From NCBI GenBank assembly GCA_015485495.1, contig WFTL01000091.1, positions 1 through 64,000 on the forward strand: a stretch of 64,000 nucleotides of DNA, written 5' to 3'. Position 1 is the first letter of the stretch. Every line of letters begins with the position of its first letter. Under the pieces are notes generated by a model. That model saw nothing but the letters and a program-made list of their open reading frames with translations. It was not told where the DNA came from and searched no databases. The translations under genes were made by a program, and so were the position numbers. This stretch comes from Planctomycetaceae bacterium. Lineage in GTDB: Bacteria > Planctomycetota > Planctomycetia > Planctomycetales > Planctomycetaceae. Below, piece after piece: positions 1-8,327 of this stretch.

Positions 1-111
1 CAGGATGCGGACTTCGATGCGGTGCTGGAAGCGTTCGGAAATGCCGAACGCACCGAAGCCGGTTTCGAAATCGCTCGTTACGGAACCTGCCGCTTCGTGC
101 CGGCCACGTGA
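1..111 (+). CDS. C-terminal fragment of an unidentified protein (cut by window edge)
   Basis: Frame 1 is open from the first base and ends at TGA 109-111, giving 36 residues that end in RYGTCRFVPAT. Composition and codon use are like those of the neighbouring genes, so it is probably the real 3' end of a plus-strand gene that starts outside the window. It converges on the HDOD gene, 80 bp away. Too little is visible to name a family. Confidence 0.5.
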   Translation, partial: QDADFDAVLEAFGNAERTEAGFEIARYGTCRFVPAT

Positions 112-191
112 CCGATTCGCTCAGGACACGACCGTCGGGAACCGTCCCCTGGGCACTGCAGTGAAGTGCTGCGGAGGCTCACCAGGCCCCA

Positions 192-1031
192 TCACTCATA
201 GGCACTGAACGTCTGTTCAAACAGTTCACAGCCCGTCGCGAACACGGTTTCACCGGCATGGACATCCATCCCGACGGCCTGCAGGGACCGTTCCAGCAGG
301 GCCTGTTCCGGATCATCTTCCGCCAGGTCACGGTCTTCGAACCGCCAGGCCAGATGATTGGCGATGACCAGGCCGTGCGTCAAAGCATCCGCATCGGGCG
401 GCGGATCGTGATGATGCTGCACGGCCTTCACCAGAGATTCTGACAGGTCCCAGTGCTGCGCCACGACGGCGGACACTTCGGCATGGTGGACCCCCAGAAC
501 CTGAAACTCTCGTTTCACCGGACTCGGTTCATCACGAACGGCATCCAGAAGCCTGGCCTGCTCGGGATCAAGATGATCAGCCAGCACGAGTTTTCCGATG
601 TCGTGCAGCAGCGCAGCCGTCAGAAGCTGGTCTCCAAACGTCCCTCGACCGATGTTCGTCAGCGCCGTGGCGAAAGACGTCACCGCGACGGTGTGGCGCC
701 AGTAGGAATCTTCGTCCAGTCCGAACGGTGTCAGATCGACTCCCTGCACCGGACGCATGCACGATGCGGAAGCCAGCGCCATCACGGTGCCGCTGCCAAG
801 CCGGACAATGGCCGTCTGCAGAGAATCGGTCGGCGCATATCCGAAAGCCGACGCATTGGCGACCTGCAGCAGACGTCCACCCAGCGTCGAATCGAGCCGC
901 ACCGCATCGATGATGTCGTCCATCCGAAAGTCACTGGAACGAAACAGTTCCGTCAGCCTCTGAACCGTCCTCGAAAGAGGCGGCAGTTCGTGAATCGAAC
1001 GAAGGATCTCATCGTGATGCGACTGATGCAT
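192..1031 (-). CDS. HDOD domain protein
   Basis: This 279-residue protein is a single HDOD (HD-related output) domain. The N-terminal 70 residues have the helical start typical of the family (LPPLSRTVQRLTEL, then LLQVANASAFG), and the core carries an HD-like LLHDIGKL motif at about residues 141-148 plus further histidines near 113, 180 and 205. HDOD proteins are signalling or output domains, often linked to cyclic-di-GMP or motility control, generally without proven phosphodiesterase activity. There is no receiver, GGDEF or EAL domain here, so partner and signal are unknown. The family call is firm; the role is not. A second HDOD gene lies at 38.6 kb. Confidence 0.88.
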   Translation of the reverse strand: MHQSHHDEILRSIHELPPLSRTVQRLTELFRSSDFRMDDIIDAVRLDSTLGGRLLQVANASAFGYAPTDSLQTAIVRLGSGTVMALASASCMRPVQGVDLTPFGLDEDSYWRHTVAVTSFATALTNIGRGTFGDQLLTAALLHDIGKLVLADHLDPEQARLLDAVRDEPSPVKREFQVLGVHHAEVSAVVAQHWDLSESLVKAVQHHHDPPPDADALTHGLVIANHLAWRFEDRDLAEDDPEQALLERSLQAVGMDVHAGETVFATGCELFEQTFSAYE

Positions 1032-1251
1032 CGAAAGCTCGGCCCTGATCGGATGGAAATCACTGACCGGACGCTGTCGTGTCCTGCAGGTGTTCCTTTT
1101 CGATCGACAGGACGCAAACCGATTCTCAGGAGCGATCCGTCAGGTTGTCTCCACAGACCGGAAATACCTCATGGGGATTTCCCCGCTCCTGTTCTGATGG
1201 GCGCGCGGCATGCAGATTCCTGCACATCCTGTCCGTGCTGTCCGATGCGCA

Positions 1252-1941
1252 TCACGGCGTACCGCATCCGTCGCACGGAGCCGACAGCATCAGGTCGGCA
1301 AAGCAGAATCCCTCGCGGTCCACTCGTTCGCCCGTTCTGACCGGCAGCGGATGCCGGAACATGGGGCCGTCCACGACACAGGTGTGGAACTCTCCGTTCT
1401 CCCCGCACCAGTCAACGGTTTCCGGCAGAGCTTCCAGCAGATCCCGATCGAACGTCCGTCCGGCGAACGCAGGAGACAGTTTCTGAGGATCCACACACGT
1501 CAGCACAGCCTTCAGACCGCCCCCGGCCATTTCCCGTGCCAGCCGATTCGTCGGTTCTCCCCAGAGTGGAAACAGCGGTGACACGCCGCTTCCTTTCAGA
1601 AGCCGAACGCGATAATCGCGGATGTCTTCCAGGAACAGATCCCCAAACGCCAGGTGCGTCACGCCCTGTTCCCGGGCGGAAGCCACGACGCGCTTCATCC
1701 GGTCCTCGTAAACCTCGTTGGAGCAGGGCCAGGGCAGAGGAACCACGTGCAGCGGCAGACCGACGGCTTTCGCCTGAGCCTCCAGAATACTCCATCGCGT
1801 CCCATGCATCGCCACCCGCTGGTGCGTTGTATTGACAGTCGTCAGCAGACCGGTGACTGAAGTGTGCGGCTCCTGCAGCAGCCGGTGCAGCATCCAGGCA
1901 CTGTCCTTTCCGGAACTCCAGGACACCCAGACCTGTTGCAT
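1252..1941 (-). CDS. DUF71/COG2102 PP-loop ATPase, probable cobalamin-salvage branch
   Basis: The 229-residue protein begins MQQVWVSWSSGKDSAW, where SSGKDS is the PP-loop that binds ATP in adenine-nucleotide alpha-hydrolase-type ligases. Other family marks are EVYEDRM, GDLFLEDIRDYR and GENGEFHTCVVDGP. The eukaryotic and archaeal members are diphthine-ammonia ligases. Bacteria lack diphthamide, and a bacterial sub-branch has been linked by comparative genomics to B12 salvage. That fits the context, since the upstream gene is a BtuF-like cobalamin-binding protein and the two overlap in a TGATG junction (TGA 1943-1941, ATG 1941-1939), suggesting translational coupling. A longer in-frame ORF runs upstream but overlaps the BtuF-like gene; the coupled ATG is the better start. 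The substrate is inferred only. Confidence 0.85.
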   Translation of the reverse strand: MQQVWVSWSSGKDSAWMLHRLLQEPHTSVTGLLTTVNTTHQRVAMHGTRWSILEAQAKAVGLPLHVVPLPWPCSNEVYEDRMKRVVASAREQGVTHLAFGDLFLEDIRDYRVRLLKGSGVSPLFPLWGEPTNRLAREMAGGGLKAVLTCVDPQKLSPAFAGRTFDRDLLEALPETVDWCGENGEFHTCVVDGPMFRHPLPVRTGERVDREGFCFADLMLSAPCDGCGTP

Positions 1942-2891
1942 CACACTGACAGCCCCGAACCGCCTGTCCATATGTTCCGCTGATCCACCGGCCACGGGCC
2001 CGGCAGCCCGGACGGCAGCGGATGCCGATCCGGATGAACAGCGTGGGCCAGGATCTCCAGACTGTCGACCAGTCGCGGCCCGGGACGGCTGAAGTAACAG
2101 GATCCATCCACGACGCACACCCGACCGTTTCGCACGGCCGGCAGATCCGGCCATCCGCTGACCGACTGCAGCCGCGGCAGATCCTGCCGCGTTCGCTTCA
2201 CATCGAACCCGCAGCAGGCCACGACCACCACTTCCGGTCGCCACGCGACGATTTCCGACCAGGCAAGCCGGCGCGACGGCTGACCATCCCGACTGAATCC
2301 TTCCGTTCCTCCGGCCAGACGGACCAGCTCCGGATTCCAGTGTCCGCCGGAAAACGGCGGGTGCACCCATTCGAGCAGCAGAGTTCGGGGCCGTTCTTCA
2401 ATAGCGGCCGTTCGTTCAGCCACTCTCCGAACCCGCTCGGAAAGCTGCCTGATCGCCCGGTCCGCAGCCGATTCCGTCCCCGTAATCTGAGCCAGCTGTT
2501 TCAGGGCATCGAACAGTTCAGACAGTGTCTGCGGCTGCAGATTGAGAATCTCCGCCGACCCCGGCATTGAACAGACGGCGTCACGAACGTCGATTTCCGA
2601 CACCGCACACACGCTGCACAGTGTCTGGGTCACGATGAGATCCGGCCGGAGCGATCGCAGAAGCGATGTGTCCAGACTGTACAGCGATCCGCTGCTCGTG
2701 AGCTGATCCCGGACCATCCGATCGATCTGTTCACTGGGCAGGTCGGCAGGCAGGCGGGTGCGCGTGACATGAGGGAGCCTTCGCACGGACTCGGGAAAGT
2801 CGCATTCATGCGTGACACCCACGAGCTGCTCTTCGAGGCCCAGGCAGCAGATCATTTCTGTGGCTGCAGGCAGCAGCGACACGATTCTCAT
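1941..2891 (-). CDS. BtuF-like cobalamin-binding protein (periplasmic-binding-protein fold)
   Basis: This 316-residue protein has the class III periplasmic-binding fold of BtuF/FhuD. It starts MRIVSLLPAATEMICCLGL, followed by THECDFP, a DLIVTQTLC motif for the first lobe and a VDGSCYFSRPGPRLVDSLEIL motif near the C-terminus. It starts right at the first strand of the fold with no signal peptide, like many planctomycete and actinobacterial cytosolic-looking homologues. It may therefore not be a classical ABC-importer partner, and no BtuCD genes are in the window. It is co-directional with the DUF6580 gene (6 bp gap) and overlaps the DUF71 ATPase, forming a probable B12 uptake or salvage operon. 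Confidence 0.85.
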   Translation of the reverse strand: MRIVSLLPAATEMICCLGLEEQLVGVTHECDFPESVRRLPHVTRTRLPADLPSEQIDRMVRDQLTSSGSLYSLDTSLLRSLRPDLIVTQTLCSVCAVSEIDVRDAVCSMPGSAEILNLQPQTLSELFDALKQLAQITGTESAADRAIRQLSERVRRVAERTAAIEERPRTLLLEWVHPPFSGGHWNPELVRLAGGTEGFSRDGQPSRRLAWSEIVAWRPEVVVVACCGFDVKRTRQDLPRLQSVSGWPDLPAVRNGRVCVVDGSCYFSRPGPRLVDSLEILAHAVHPDRHPLPSGLPGPWPVDQRNIWTGGSGLSV

Positions 2892-2897
2892 CAGACA

Positions 2898-3449
2898 TCA
2901 CCCGGCCGCCGCAGCCAGGCCGGATTCACGCACTGCCGGCCAGCTTCGTTCCAGAACAGCCAGCCCGCCGAACAGCACGAACGAATAGAGGGCGTCTCCG
3001 ATGAGCGTGTTGTGGAAAAACGGAATGGCCGCCGTATAACAGGCCGCCAGTCCTTCCCAGGTCTTCGGGTAAAAGGAACCCAGCGCCCAGACCCCGAAGT
3101 TCGTCACGACGAAAAAAATGACCGATCCGGCCAGTGTCGCCGCGGTGACGGAAACAACCTGCCGCCGTCCCCTCAAAAGAAACCCCACGCCCACCACCAG
3201 CGTGAAACTGAAATAGACGACCGGCAGCAAAGAATGAAACCCCTGTCGCAGGTCTCCGCGCAGCAGACCGATCGCCAGGTCGCTGAGCAGCATGGCCGCC
3301 AGGGGCACCAGAAACGCCGTGCGTCGGCGAACGAAACAGGCCCCTCCGAACAGTGCCAAAGCTCCCACAGGCGAAATGTTGGGCGGATGCGGAAGCAGCC
3401 GGGAAGCTGCGGCCACCAGAACCATCACCACCAGAACTGTGGAACGCAT
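2898..3449 (-). CDS. DUF6580-type integral membrane protein, putative cobalamin-related transporter
   Basis: The 183-residue protein starts MRSTVLVVMVLVAAASRLLP, followed by PHPPNISPVGALALFGGA, the conserved opening of the DUF6580 family. It has about five hydrophobic segments (near residues 3-20, 27-45, 60-80, 85-105 and 150-170). Size and topology recall the S component of ECF transporters. It is first of the confident genes in a minus-strand string with the BtuF-like protein and the DUF71 ATPase, so a role in cobalamin or precursor uptake is a reasonable inference. The start at 3449 has a G-rich stretch nine bases upstream; an in-frame ATG at 3482 (12 more residues) overlaps the stop of a small upstream ORF and cannot be excluded. 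Confidence 0.75.
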   Translation of the reverse strand: MRSTVLVVMVLVAAASRLLPHPPNISPVGALALFGGACFVRRRTAFLVPLAAMLLSDLAIGLLRGDLRQGFHSLLPVVYFSFTLVVGVGFLLRGRRQVVSVTAATLAGSVIFFVVTNFGVWALGSFYPKTWEGLAACYTAAIPFFHNTLIGDALYSFVLFGGLAVLERSWPAVRESGLAAAAG

Positions 3450-3481
3450 TTTCAGAATCCCCCTACTTCCTTCTTTGTGCA

Positions 3482-3640
3482 TCACACCCTTTGTACGCCA
3501 CAGCAGGTGTTCTGATCATCACACCCGGAGTCTTCCAGACAGCCGTCTCGCCGAAACAACCGCATGCCGTCGACCCGGATGTCCTTCAAACGGCCATTGT
3601 CATCGGATTCCATCAGCACGGACTGGCACCATTCCGCCAT
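3482..3640 (-). CDS. Possible small Cys-rich ORF upstream of the cobalamin string
   Basis: An open frame runs from about 3850 to TGA 3484-3482; its first ATG is at 3640, giving 52 residues rich in Cys near the end (GC, SGC, CDDQNTCC). The residues upstream of the ATG in the same frame also hold many cysteines, so a longer version with a non-ATG start is possible. The stop overlaps the alternative ATG of the DUF6580 gene in a TGATG junction, the same arrangement as the next gene pair. A TATACT box lies about 60 bp upstream of the ATG (complement of 3700-3705). No ribosome-binding site is obvious. It may be a Cys-rich small protein or simply a leader. Confidence 0.3.
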   Translation of the reverse strand: MAEWCQSVLMESDDNGRLKDIRVDGMRLFRRDGCLEDSGCDDQNTCCGVQRV

Positions 3641-4049
3641 CCGTCTGTCGGAATGGGCAGCAGCCGCCTGAAGACCTGCCTGGCCAGGCGGCGCCGCACA
3701 GTATAGCAGACAGGACTTCCCGTGGGATGCTGCCTCCCGGAATTCCCGACAGCCGCACGTTCCGGCAGCACAGCCCCCAGGCCGACAGCTTCCGGACGGG
3801 CACCACGATGGAATCTCCTGCGACGGGCTTTGTAAACGTCTTCCGTCCTGTCACACTCCTGTGCTGTCATACTGTTGCACGGTCACACCGAATCGCACGA
3901 ACACGGAACCGGGACGGATTCTGCCGGCCGGCCCGGAATCTGTTCCGGCTTCCCCGGCCGATACCGGACGCCTGGTGTATCCTGCGTTCGGGATTTCGCG
4001 ACATGTTTCCGCGTGTTTTCCGTTCTGCCCCGCTGATACCGCCCCCACA
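3641..4049. other. Divergent intergenic region with an inverted repeat
   Basis: This stretch separates the minus-strand cobalamin string from the plus-strand ABC exporter genes and should hold both promoters. It contains an 8-bp perfect inverted repeat, GCCGCCTG at 3663-3670 with CAGGCGGC at 3685-3692, and inside it the 12-bp palindrome GCCTGGCCAGGC. A TATACT hexamer on the minus strand (3705-3700) is the best -10 candidate. The plus-strand sequence CTGAAGACCTGCC resembles part of the B12 box of cobalamin riboswitches, but it is on the wrong strand for the B12 genes and the other conserved elements were not found. No convincing gene was found in the rest. Confidence 0.4.
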
Positions 4050-5009
4050 ATGACCGCCATTTCCGTCTCTGGACTCAGAAAAACCTATCCGGGACGGCCG
4101 CCGGTGGAAGCCGTACGGGGCATCGACCTGACGGTTCGACGGGGCGAATGCTTTGGCGTGCTGGGTCCGAACGGAGCCGGAAAGACCACGACGATCGAAA
4201 TTCTGGAAGGGCTGCTGTCTCCCACAGCCGGCCGCGTGGAAGTGTTCGGCATGTCCTGGGACACGCAGGCCGACGAGATTCGGCAGGTCATCGGGATTTC
4301 CCTGCAGGAAACCCGTCTGGCGGAAAAGCTGTCTGTTCTGGAAACCGTCACTCTGTTCCGCAGCTTCTACCGCAACGGGCTGGAACCGCATGAAGCCATT
4401 CGGCGGGTTGGCCTGGAAGACAAGACGGATGCCTGGATCCGGGATCTGTCCGGAGGCCAGAAGCAGCGTGTGGCGGTGGCCACCGCACTGATCGGCCGTC
4501 CGCAGCTTCTGTTTCTGGACGAACCCACGACCGGTCTGGATCCGGCGTCACGGCGGGATCTGTGGGGAATTCTGACGGACTTCCGCAGCTCCGGCGGCAC
4601 GATTCTGCTGACGACTCATTACATGGACGAAGCAGAACGCCTGTGTGATCGTGTGGCCATCATCGACCAGGGACGTATTCTGGCTCTGGATTCCCCGCGA
4701 CAGCTCATTCGGGCCCTGCAGGCAGACCACGTGATCGAACTGCAGGTTCGGCCGGAGGGCTCCGATCTGTCGTTTCTGACTGACCTGGAATCGGTGGAAC
4801 AGGTGCGCGATGACGGGGAGGCGGTCTGCCTGTCCGTGGCCGAACCCCACATTGCCATTCCCCGGATTCTGGAACAACTGGCCTCCCGCGGCCTGAAACT
4901 CACCGGTCTGACAACGCGTCAGGCCAGTCTGGAAGACGTCTTCGTGCAGCTCACCGGCCGCCATCTGAATGACCGGCTTCCGGATCGACCGCCGGACTCC
5001 GGCGGCTGA
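4050..5009 (+). CDS. ABC-2 type transporter, ATP-binding subunit
   Basis: This 319-residue cytosolic ATPase has Walker A GPNGAGKTT at residues 39-47, a Q-loop near SLQETRL, the signature LSGGQKQRVAVA, Walker B LLFLDEPTTGLDP and an H-loop at LLTTHYMDEAERL. The DrrA/CcmA-type C-terminal domain follows, ending with a region typical of drug or polysaccharide exporters (TRQASLEDVFVQLTGRHL). Start: ATG 4050 gives MTAISVSGLRKTYPG, the normal beginning; the open frame extends further upstream without homology-like sequence. The permease gene follows on the same strand, so the pair forms one exporter of unknown substrate. Confidence 0.93.
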   Translation: MTAISVSGLRKTYPGRPPVEAVRGIDLTVRRGECFGVLGPNGAGKTTTIEILEGLLSPTAGRVEVFGMSWDTQADEIRQVIGISLQETRLAEKLSVLETVTLFRSFYRNGLEPHEAIRRVGLEDKTDAWIRDLSGGQKQRVAVATALIGRPQLLFLDEPTTGLDPASRRDLWGILTDFRSSGGTILLTTHYMDEAERLCDRVAIIDQGRILALDSPRQLIRALQADHVIELQVRPEGSDLSFLTDLESVEQVRDDGEAVCLSVAEPHIAIPRILEQLASRGLKLTGLTTRQASLEDVFVQLTGRHLNDRLPDRPPDSGG

Positions 5010-5071
5010 ACGTCGGTCATTTCGCTTCCTGTGTGGCCTGTCCGTCTCCGCTGAAATCGGAAATTCCCATC

Positions 5072-6109
5072 GTGTCTCCGTTCCGTCAGCTTCTGATGTC
5101 CCGTATCCGGCTGTTCCTCCGAGAGCCGGCCGCCGTGTTCTGGGTCTACGCATTTCCGCTGGTGATGGTTTTCTCTCTGGGCACCGCATTCCGCAGTCAG
5201 CCGGTGGAACGCGTTCTGGTCGATGTGGTCAGAAATTCTCATGCGGCCGAAGCCGCTCAGGCACTGGCGGAAAGCCGTCTGTTCCGGGTCACTATAACCG
5301 ATCTGCCGGAAGCGCAGCGGCGTCTGCGCATCGGCCGCACGGAGCTGATTGTGGAAAAGCCGCACGCAGACCCGGCCTCCGTGCGGTACACGTTCGATCC
5401 GACGCGTCCTGGCAGTCTGGTGGCTCGCAACGCCGCGGACGACATTCTGCAGCGTGCGGCAGGACGGCGGGATGTTCTGGCCGTGACCGACATTCGGTCG
5501 ATTCAGCCGGGCGGTCGTTACATCGATTTCCTGATTCCCGGACTGATCGGCATGGGCCTGATGGGCGGCGGCATGTGGGGCGTTGGTTTCGCCACGGTCG
5601 ACCTGCGGATTCGAAAACTGCTGCGCCGTCTTCTGGCCACACCCATGAAACGATCTCACTTTCTGGGAGCCATGATTATCAGCCGGATGCTGTTCACGAT
5701 CCCGGAAGTTTTCATCATTGTTCTGATTTCCAGGTGGTTTTTCTCTGTTCAGGTGCAGGGGGATCTGTCGGCTCTTTTCGTCGTGATTCTGGGCGGAGCC
5801 ATTCAGTTTTCGGGCATCGGACTGCTGGTCGCCAGCCGGGCCACGACCCTGGAAACCGTGTCCGGCCTGATGAATGCCGTCATGATCCCCATGTGGATCG
5901 CATCCGGAATTTTCTTTTCTCCGGACCGCTTCCCCGACTACCTGCAGCCGGCCATCGCCTGTCTGCCTCTGACACCGCTGATCGCCACGCTCCGTCAGGT
6001 CATGCTGGAAGGGGCCGGACTGGCCGACATCACCATCGGTCTGGGGACCATTTTCACCTGGGGAATCGTCACGTTTCTGCTGGCCCTGAAGCTGTTTCGC
6101 TGGCAATAG
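5072..6109 (+). CDS. ABC-2 type transporter, permease subunit
   Basis: The protein (345 residues from GTG 5072) has one N-terminal membrane segment (VFWVYAFPLVMVFSLG), a soluble extracytoplasmic domain of about 120 residues and then five hydrophobic segments from residue 155 onwards, the layout of the ABC-2 family. The RFPDYLQP and LPLTPLIATLRQVML stretches near the end are typical. GTG 5072 (reading MSPFRQLLMSRI) is chosen because family members start close to this point; GTG 5033 is an in-frame alternative adding 13 residues. It lies 62 bp after the ATPase gene and is its evident partner. Substrate unknown. Confidence 0.9.
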   Translation: MSPFRQLLMSRIRLFLREPAAVFWVYAFPLVMVFSLGTAFRSQPVERVLVDVVRNSHAAEAAQALAESRLFRVTITDLPEAQRRLRIGRTELIVEKPHADPASVRYTFDPTRPGSLVARNAADDILQRAAGRRDVLAVTDIRSIQPGGRYIDFLIPGLIGMGLMGGGMWGVGFATVDLRIRKLLRRLLATPMKRSHFLGAMIISRMLFTIPEVFIIVLISRWFFSVQVQGDLSALFVVILGGAIQFSGIGLLVASRATTLETVSGLMNAVMIPMWIASGIFFSPDRFPDYLQPAIACLPLTPLIATLRQVMLEGAGLADITIGLGTIFTWGIVTFLLALKLFRWQ

Positions 6110-6184
6110 GGTTCTCCGGCCGGTCCCCGATTGACACCCGAACGACCAGCACAATAATCAGTTCGGAATCGTGCGTGTTTCAGA

Positions 6185-7027
6185 GTGGAGTGCAGGTTGT
6201 CGCGGCTGAAGAAAGAAATACCGCTGTATCTGAGCGAAGAGGACCGCCAGGGGCTGCGGGCGGCCGGTCGTTTCAATGCTCAGCTCATGGACTTTCTGCG
6301 TCCGCACGTCGTCGCGGGCGTCACTCCCCTGGAACTCGACCGTCTGGCGTGGACCTACACGACCGACCACGGCCACACACCGGCCTGCCTGGGGTACAAG
6401 GGGTATCCCAACACCATCTGCACGAGCGTCAACGACGTGGTGTGCCATGGCATCCCCAATGATGTCCCCCTGAAGGAAGGGGACATCATCAATGTCGACC
6501 TGACCACCATCGTGAACGGATGGTACGGCGATCAGTCGGAAACGTTTCTTATCGGAGAAACGTCGGACGAGGCGCGGCGGCTTGTGCAGACGACGTTCGA
6601 AGCGCTGTATCGAGGCATCCGGGCATGCCGGCCGAACTGTACGGTGCGCGCCATCGGTCAGGCCATTCAGACTTTCGCCCGGGCGGCCGGTTACGGAGTC
6701 GTCCGGGAGTATCAGGGGCACGGGATCGGACGTGCATTCCACCAGGAACCGGGCATTCCGCATTTTCCCGACATGGCTTCCGGCCGTCATATTCTGAAGC
6801 CCGGCACCTGTTTCACGATCGAACCCATGCTGAATGCGGGCCGCTGGCGGACACGGGTGGACAGCAGGGACAACTGGACCGTCCGAACCATGGACGGATC
6901 CCTGTCCGCTCAGTTCGAACACACCATCCTGATGACCGAAGACGGACCCGAAATCCTGACTCTGACACAGGACGGTCCCCAGGAAGGCGACACGGTGTGT
7001 GCTTCGGTCGCAGCCGCCCGAAGCTGA
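6185..7027 (+). CDS. map: Type I methionine aminopeptidase
   Basis: The enzyme removes the initiator methionine from nascent proteins and is a two-metal hydrolase. All ligands are visible: the substrate-binding His in VCHGIPND, the metal-binding Asp in DIINVDL and WYGDQS, His in [16 protein letters not shown], Glu in CFTIEPM and Glu in [11 protein letters not shown]. At 280 residues from GTG 6185 it is a little longer than the E. coli enzyme and has no zinc-finger extension. TTG 6197 would be an alternative start. It is followed, 16 bp later, by an aminotransferase; the link is probably only positional. Confidence 0.95.
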   Translation: MECRLSRLKKEIPLYLSEEDRQGLRAAGRFNAQLMDFLRPHVVAGVTPLELDRLAWTYTTDHGHTPACLGYKGYPNTICTSVNDVVCHGIPNDVPLKEGDIINVDLTTIVNGWYGDQSETFLIGETSDEARRLVQTTFEALYRGIRACRPNCTVRAIGQAIQTFARAAGYGVVREYQGHGIGRAFHQEPGIPHFPDMASGRHILKPGTCFTIEPMLNAGRWRTRVDSRDNWTVRTMDGSLSAQFEHTILMTEDGPEILTLTQDGPQEGDTVCASVAAARS

Positions 7028-7043
7028 CGGACAGAACCACCCC

Positions 7044-8327
7044 ATGACGCAGTCGCCGCAACTGAGCCTGTTTGCCCGGCGTGCGGCCGGTCAGGCCATC
7101 GGGGATCTGATGAAAGTCGGCGTCGAGCATCCGGACTGCCTGTCGCTGGCCGCCGGTTTCGTCGATGAATCCGGCCTGCCGGCTGACCTGATTCGCAGCA
7201 GCGTCTGCCGCATTCTGAACGGACCGGACCGCCAGGCTGTTCTGCAGTACGGAACAACTCCCGGAACGGCTGCCGTCCGGTCCGTGTTTCTGCGGCATCT
7301 GGCGCGTCTGGAAGACAATCCGGACGTCGACCGTCTGTCTCCCGACCGGATTGTTCTGACCACCGGGTCGCAGCAGCTGCTGTGCCTGCTGACACAGGCC
7401 CTGTTCGAACCAGGCGACATCTGTCTGGTCGCCGCTCCCACCTATTTCGTGTATCTGGGTGTTCTGGAAGCCGTCGGTGCCCGAGTGATTCCGGTTCCCA
7501 CGGACGAAGACGGACTGCATCCCGACGGTCTGGAACAGACGCTGCAGCGGCTGGACGCCCAAGGCGATCTGCCGCGTGTGCGGCTGGTCTATGCCGTCAG
7601 TTATTACGACAACCCGGCCGGTGTGAGCATTGCGGCGAACCGACGGGAACAGATCGTCCGCATCGTGTGCCGCTGGGCGGACCGCTGCCCGGTGCGTCTG
7701 CTGGAAGACGCGGCCTACCGGGAACTGCACTACGACGGCCCGGAACTGAACAGTCTCTGGTCGTACGATGAATCCGGACAGAACGTCATTCTCACTCAGA
7801 CATTTTCCAAATCGTTTTCTCCCGGACTGCGTGTCGGGTTCAGCGTGCTTCCCGACGACCTGGTTCGACCGGTCTGCGATCTGAAGGCGAACGAAGACTT
7901 CGGTTCACCACGGTTCAGTCAGGCCATCATGGCGGACGTTCTGGAGCAGGGCAGCGCCTACGCCGACCATGTGCAACAGATCCGAAACCGGTACCGCATC
8001 CGCCGCGACGCCATGCTGGCGGCGGCTGATGAGTATTTTTCGTCGATGGACGGCGTGTCGTGGCGGAAACCGGACGGAGGTCTGTATGTGTGGATGACGC
8101 TGCCCGAATCTGTGCAGACCGGATTCGACAGTCCGCTGTTCACACATGCTGTGGAAGCGTGCCGTGTCATCTATGTGCCGGGTGAACTGTGTTACCCGTC
8201 CACCTGGAATGAGCGCCCGGCAAACCGGATGCGGCTGAGCTTCGGAGTGCTGCCGCCGGAACAGATCCGCGAAGGGATGCGGCGCCTGGCGCAGGCGGTG
8301 CGCGACATTCTGGAGCAGTCCGCATGA
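7044..8327 (+). CDS. PLP-dependent aminotransferase, fold type I (2-aminoadipate/aromatic type)
   Basis: The 427-residue protein is a class I/II aminotransferase. It has LSLAAGFVDESGLP near the N-terminus, the TTGSQQLLCLLTQAL segment before the cofactor site, YDNPAGVSIAANRR (the substrate-pocket Asn-Pro), and the Schiff-base lysine in TQTFSKSFSPGLRVGF at about residue 257. It most resembles the LysN/2-aminoadipate transaminase group rather than aspartate aminotransferase, but the amino donor cannot be read from sequence. The ATG start 7044 gives MTQSPQLSLFARRA. It overlaps the EpmA-type gene by four bases (ATGA at 8324-8327), so the two are probably translated from one message. Confidence 0.88.
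   Translation: MTQSPQLSLFARRAAGQAIGDLMKVGVEHPDCLSLAAGFVDESGLPADLIRSSVCRILNGPDRQAVLQYGTTPGTAAVRSVFLRHLARLEDNPDVDRLSPDRIVLTTGSQQLLCLLTQALFEPGDICLVAAPTYFVYLGVLEAVGARVIPVPTDEDGLHPDGLEQTLQRLDAQGDLPRVRLVYAVSYYDNPAGVSIAANRREQIVRIVCRWADRCPVRLLEDAAYRELHYDGPELNSLWSYDESGQNVILTQTFSKSFSPGLRVGFSVLPDDLVRPVCDLKANEDFGSPRFSQAIMADVLEQGSAYADHVQQIRNRYRIRRDAMLAAADEYFSSMDGVSWRKPDGGLYVWMTLPESVQTGFDSPLFTHAVEACRVIYVPGELCYPSTWNERPANRMRLSFGVLPPEQIREGMRRLAQAVRDILEQSA

Noticed and set aside
3655-3700. B12-box-like CTGAAGACCTGCC as part of a cobalamin riboswitch
   Set aside because: It lies on the plus strand, away from the B12 genes, and the GCCACTG and GGGAAGG elements are missing on both strands. The surrounding inverted repeat is reported instead.
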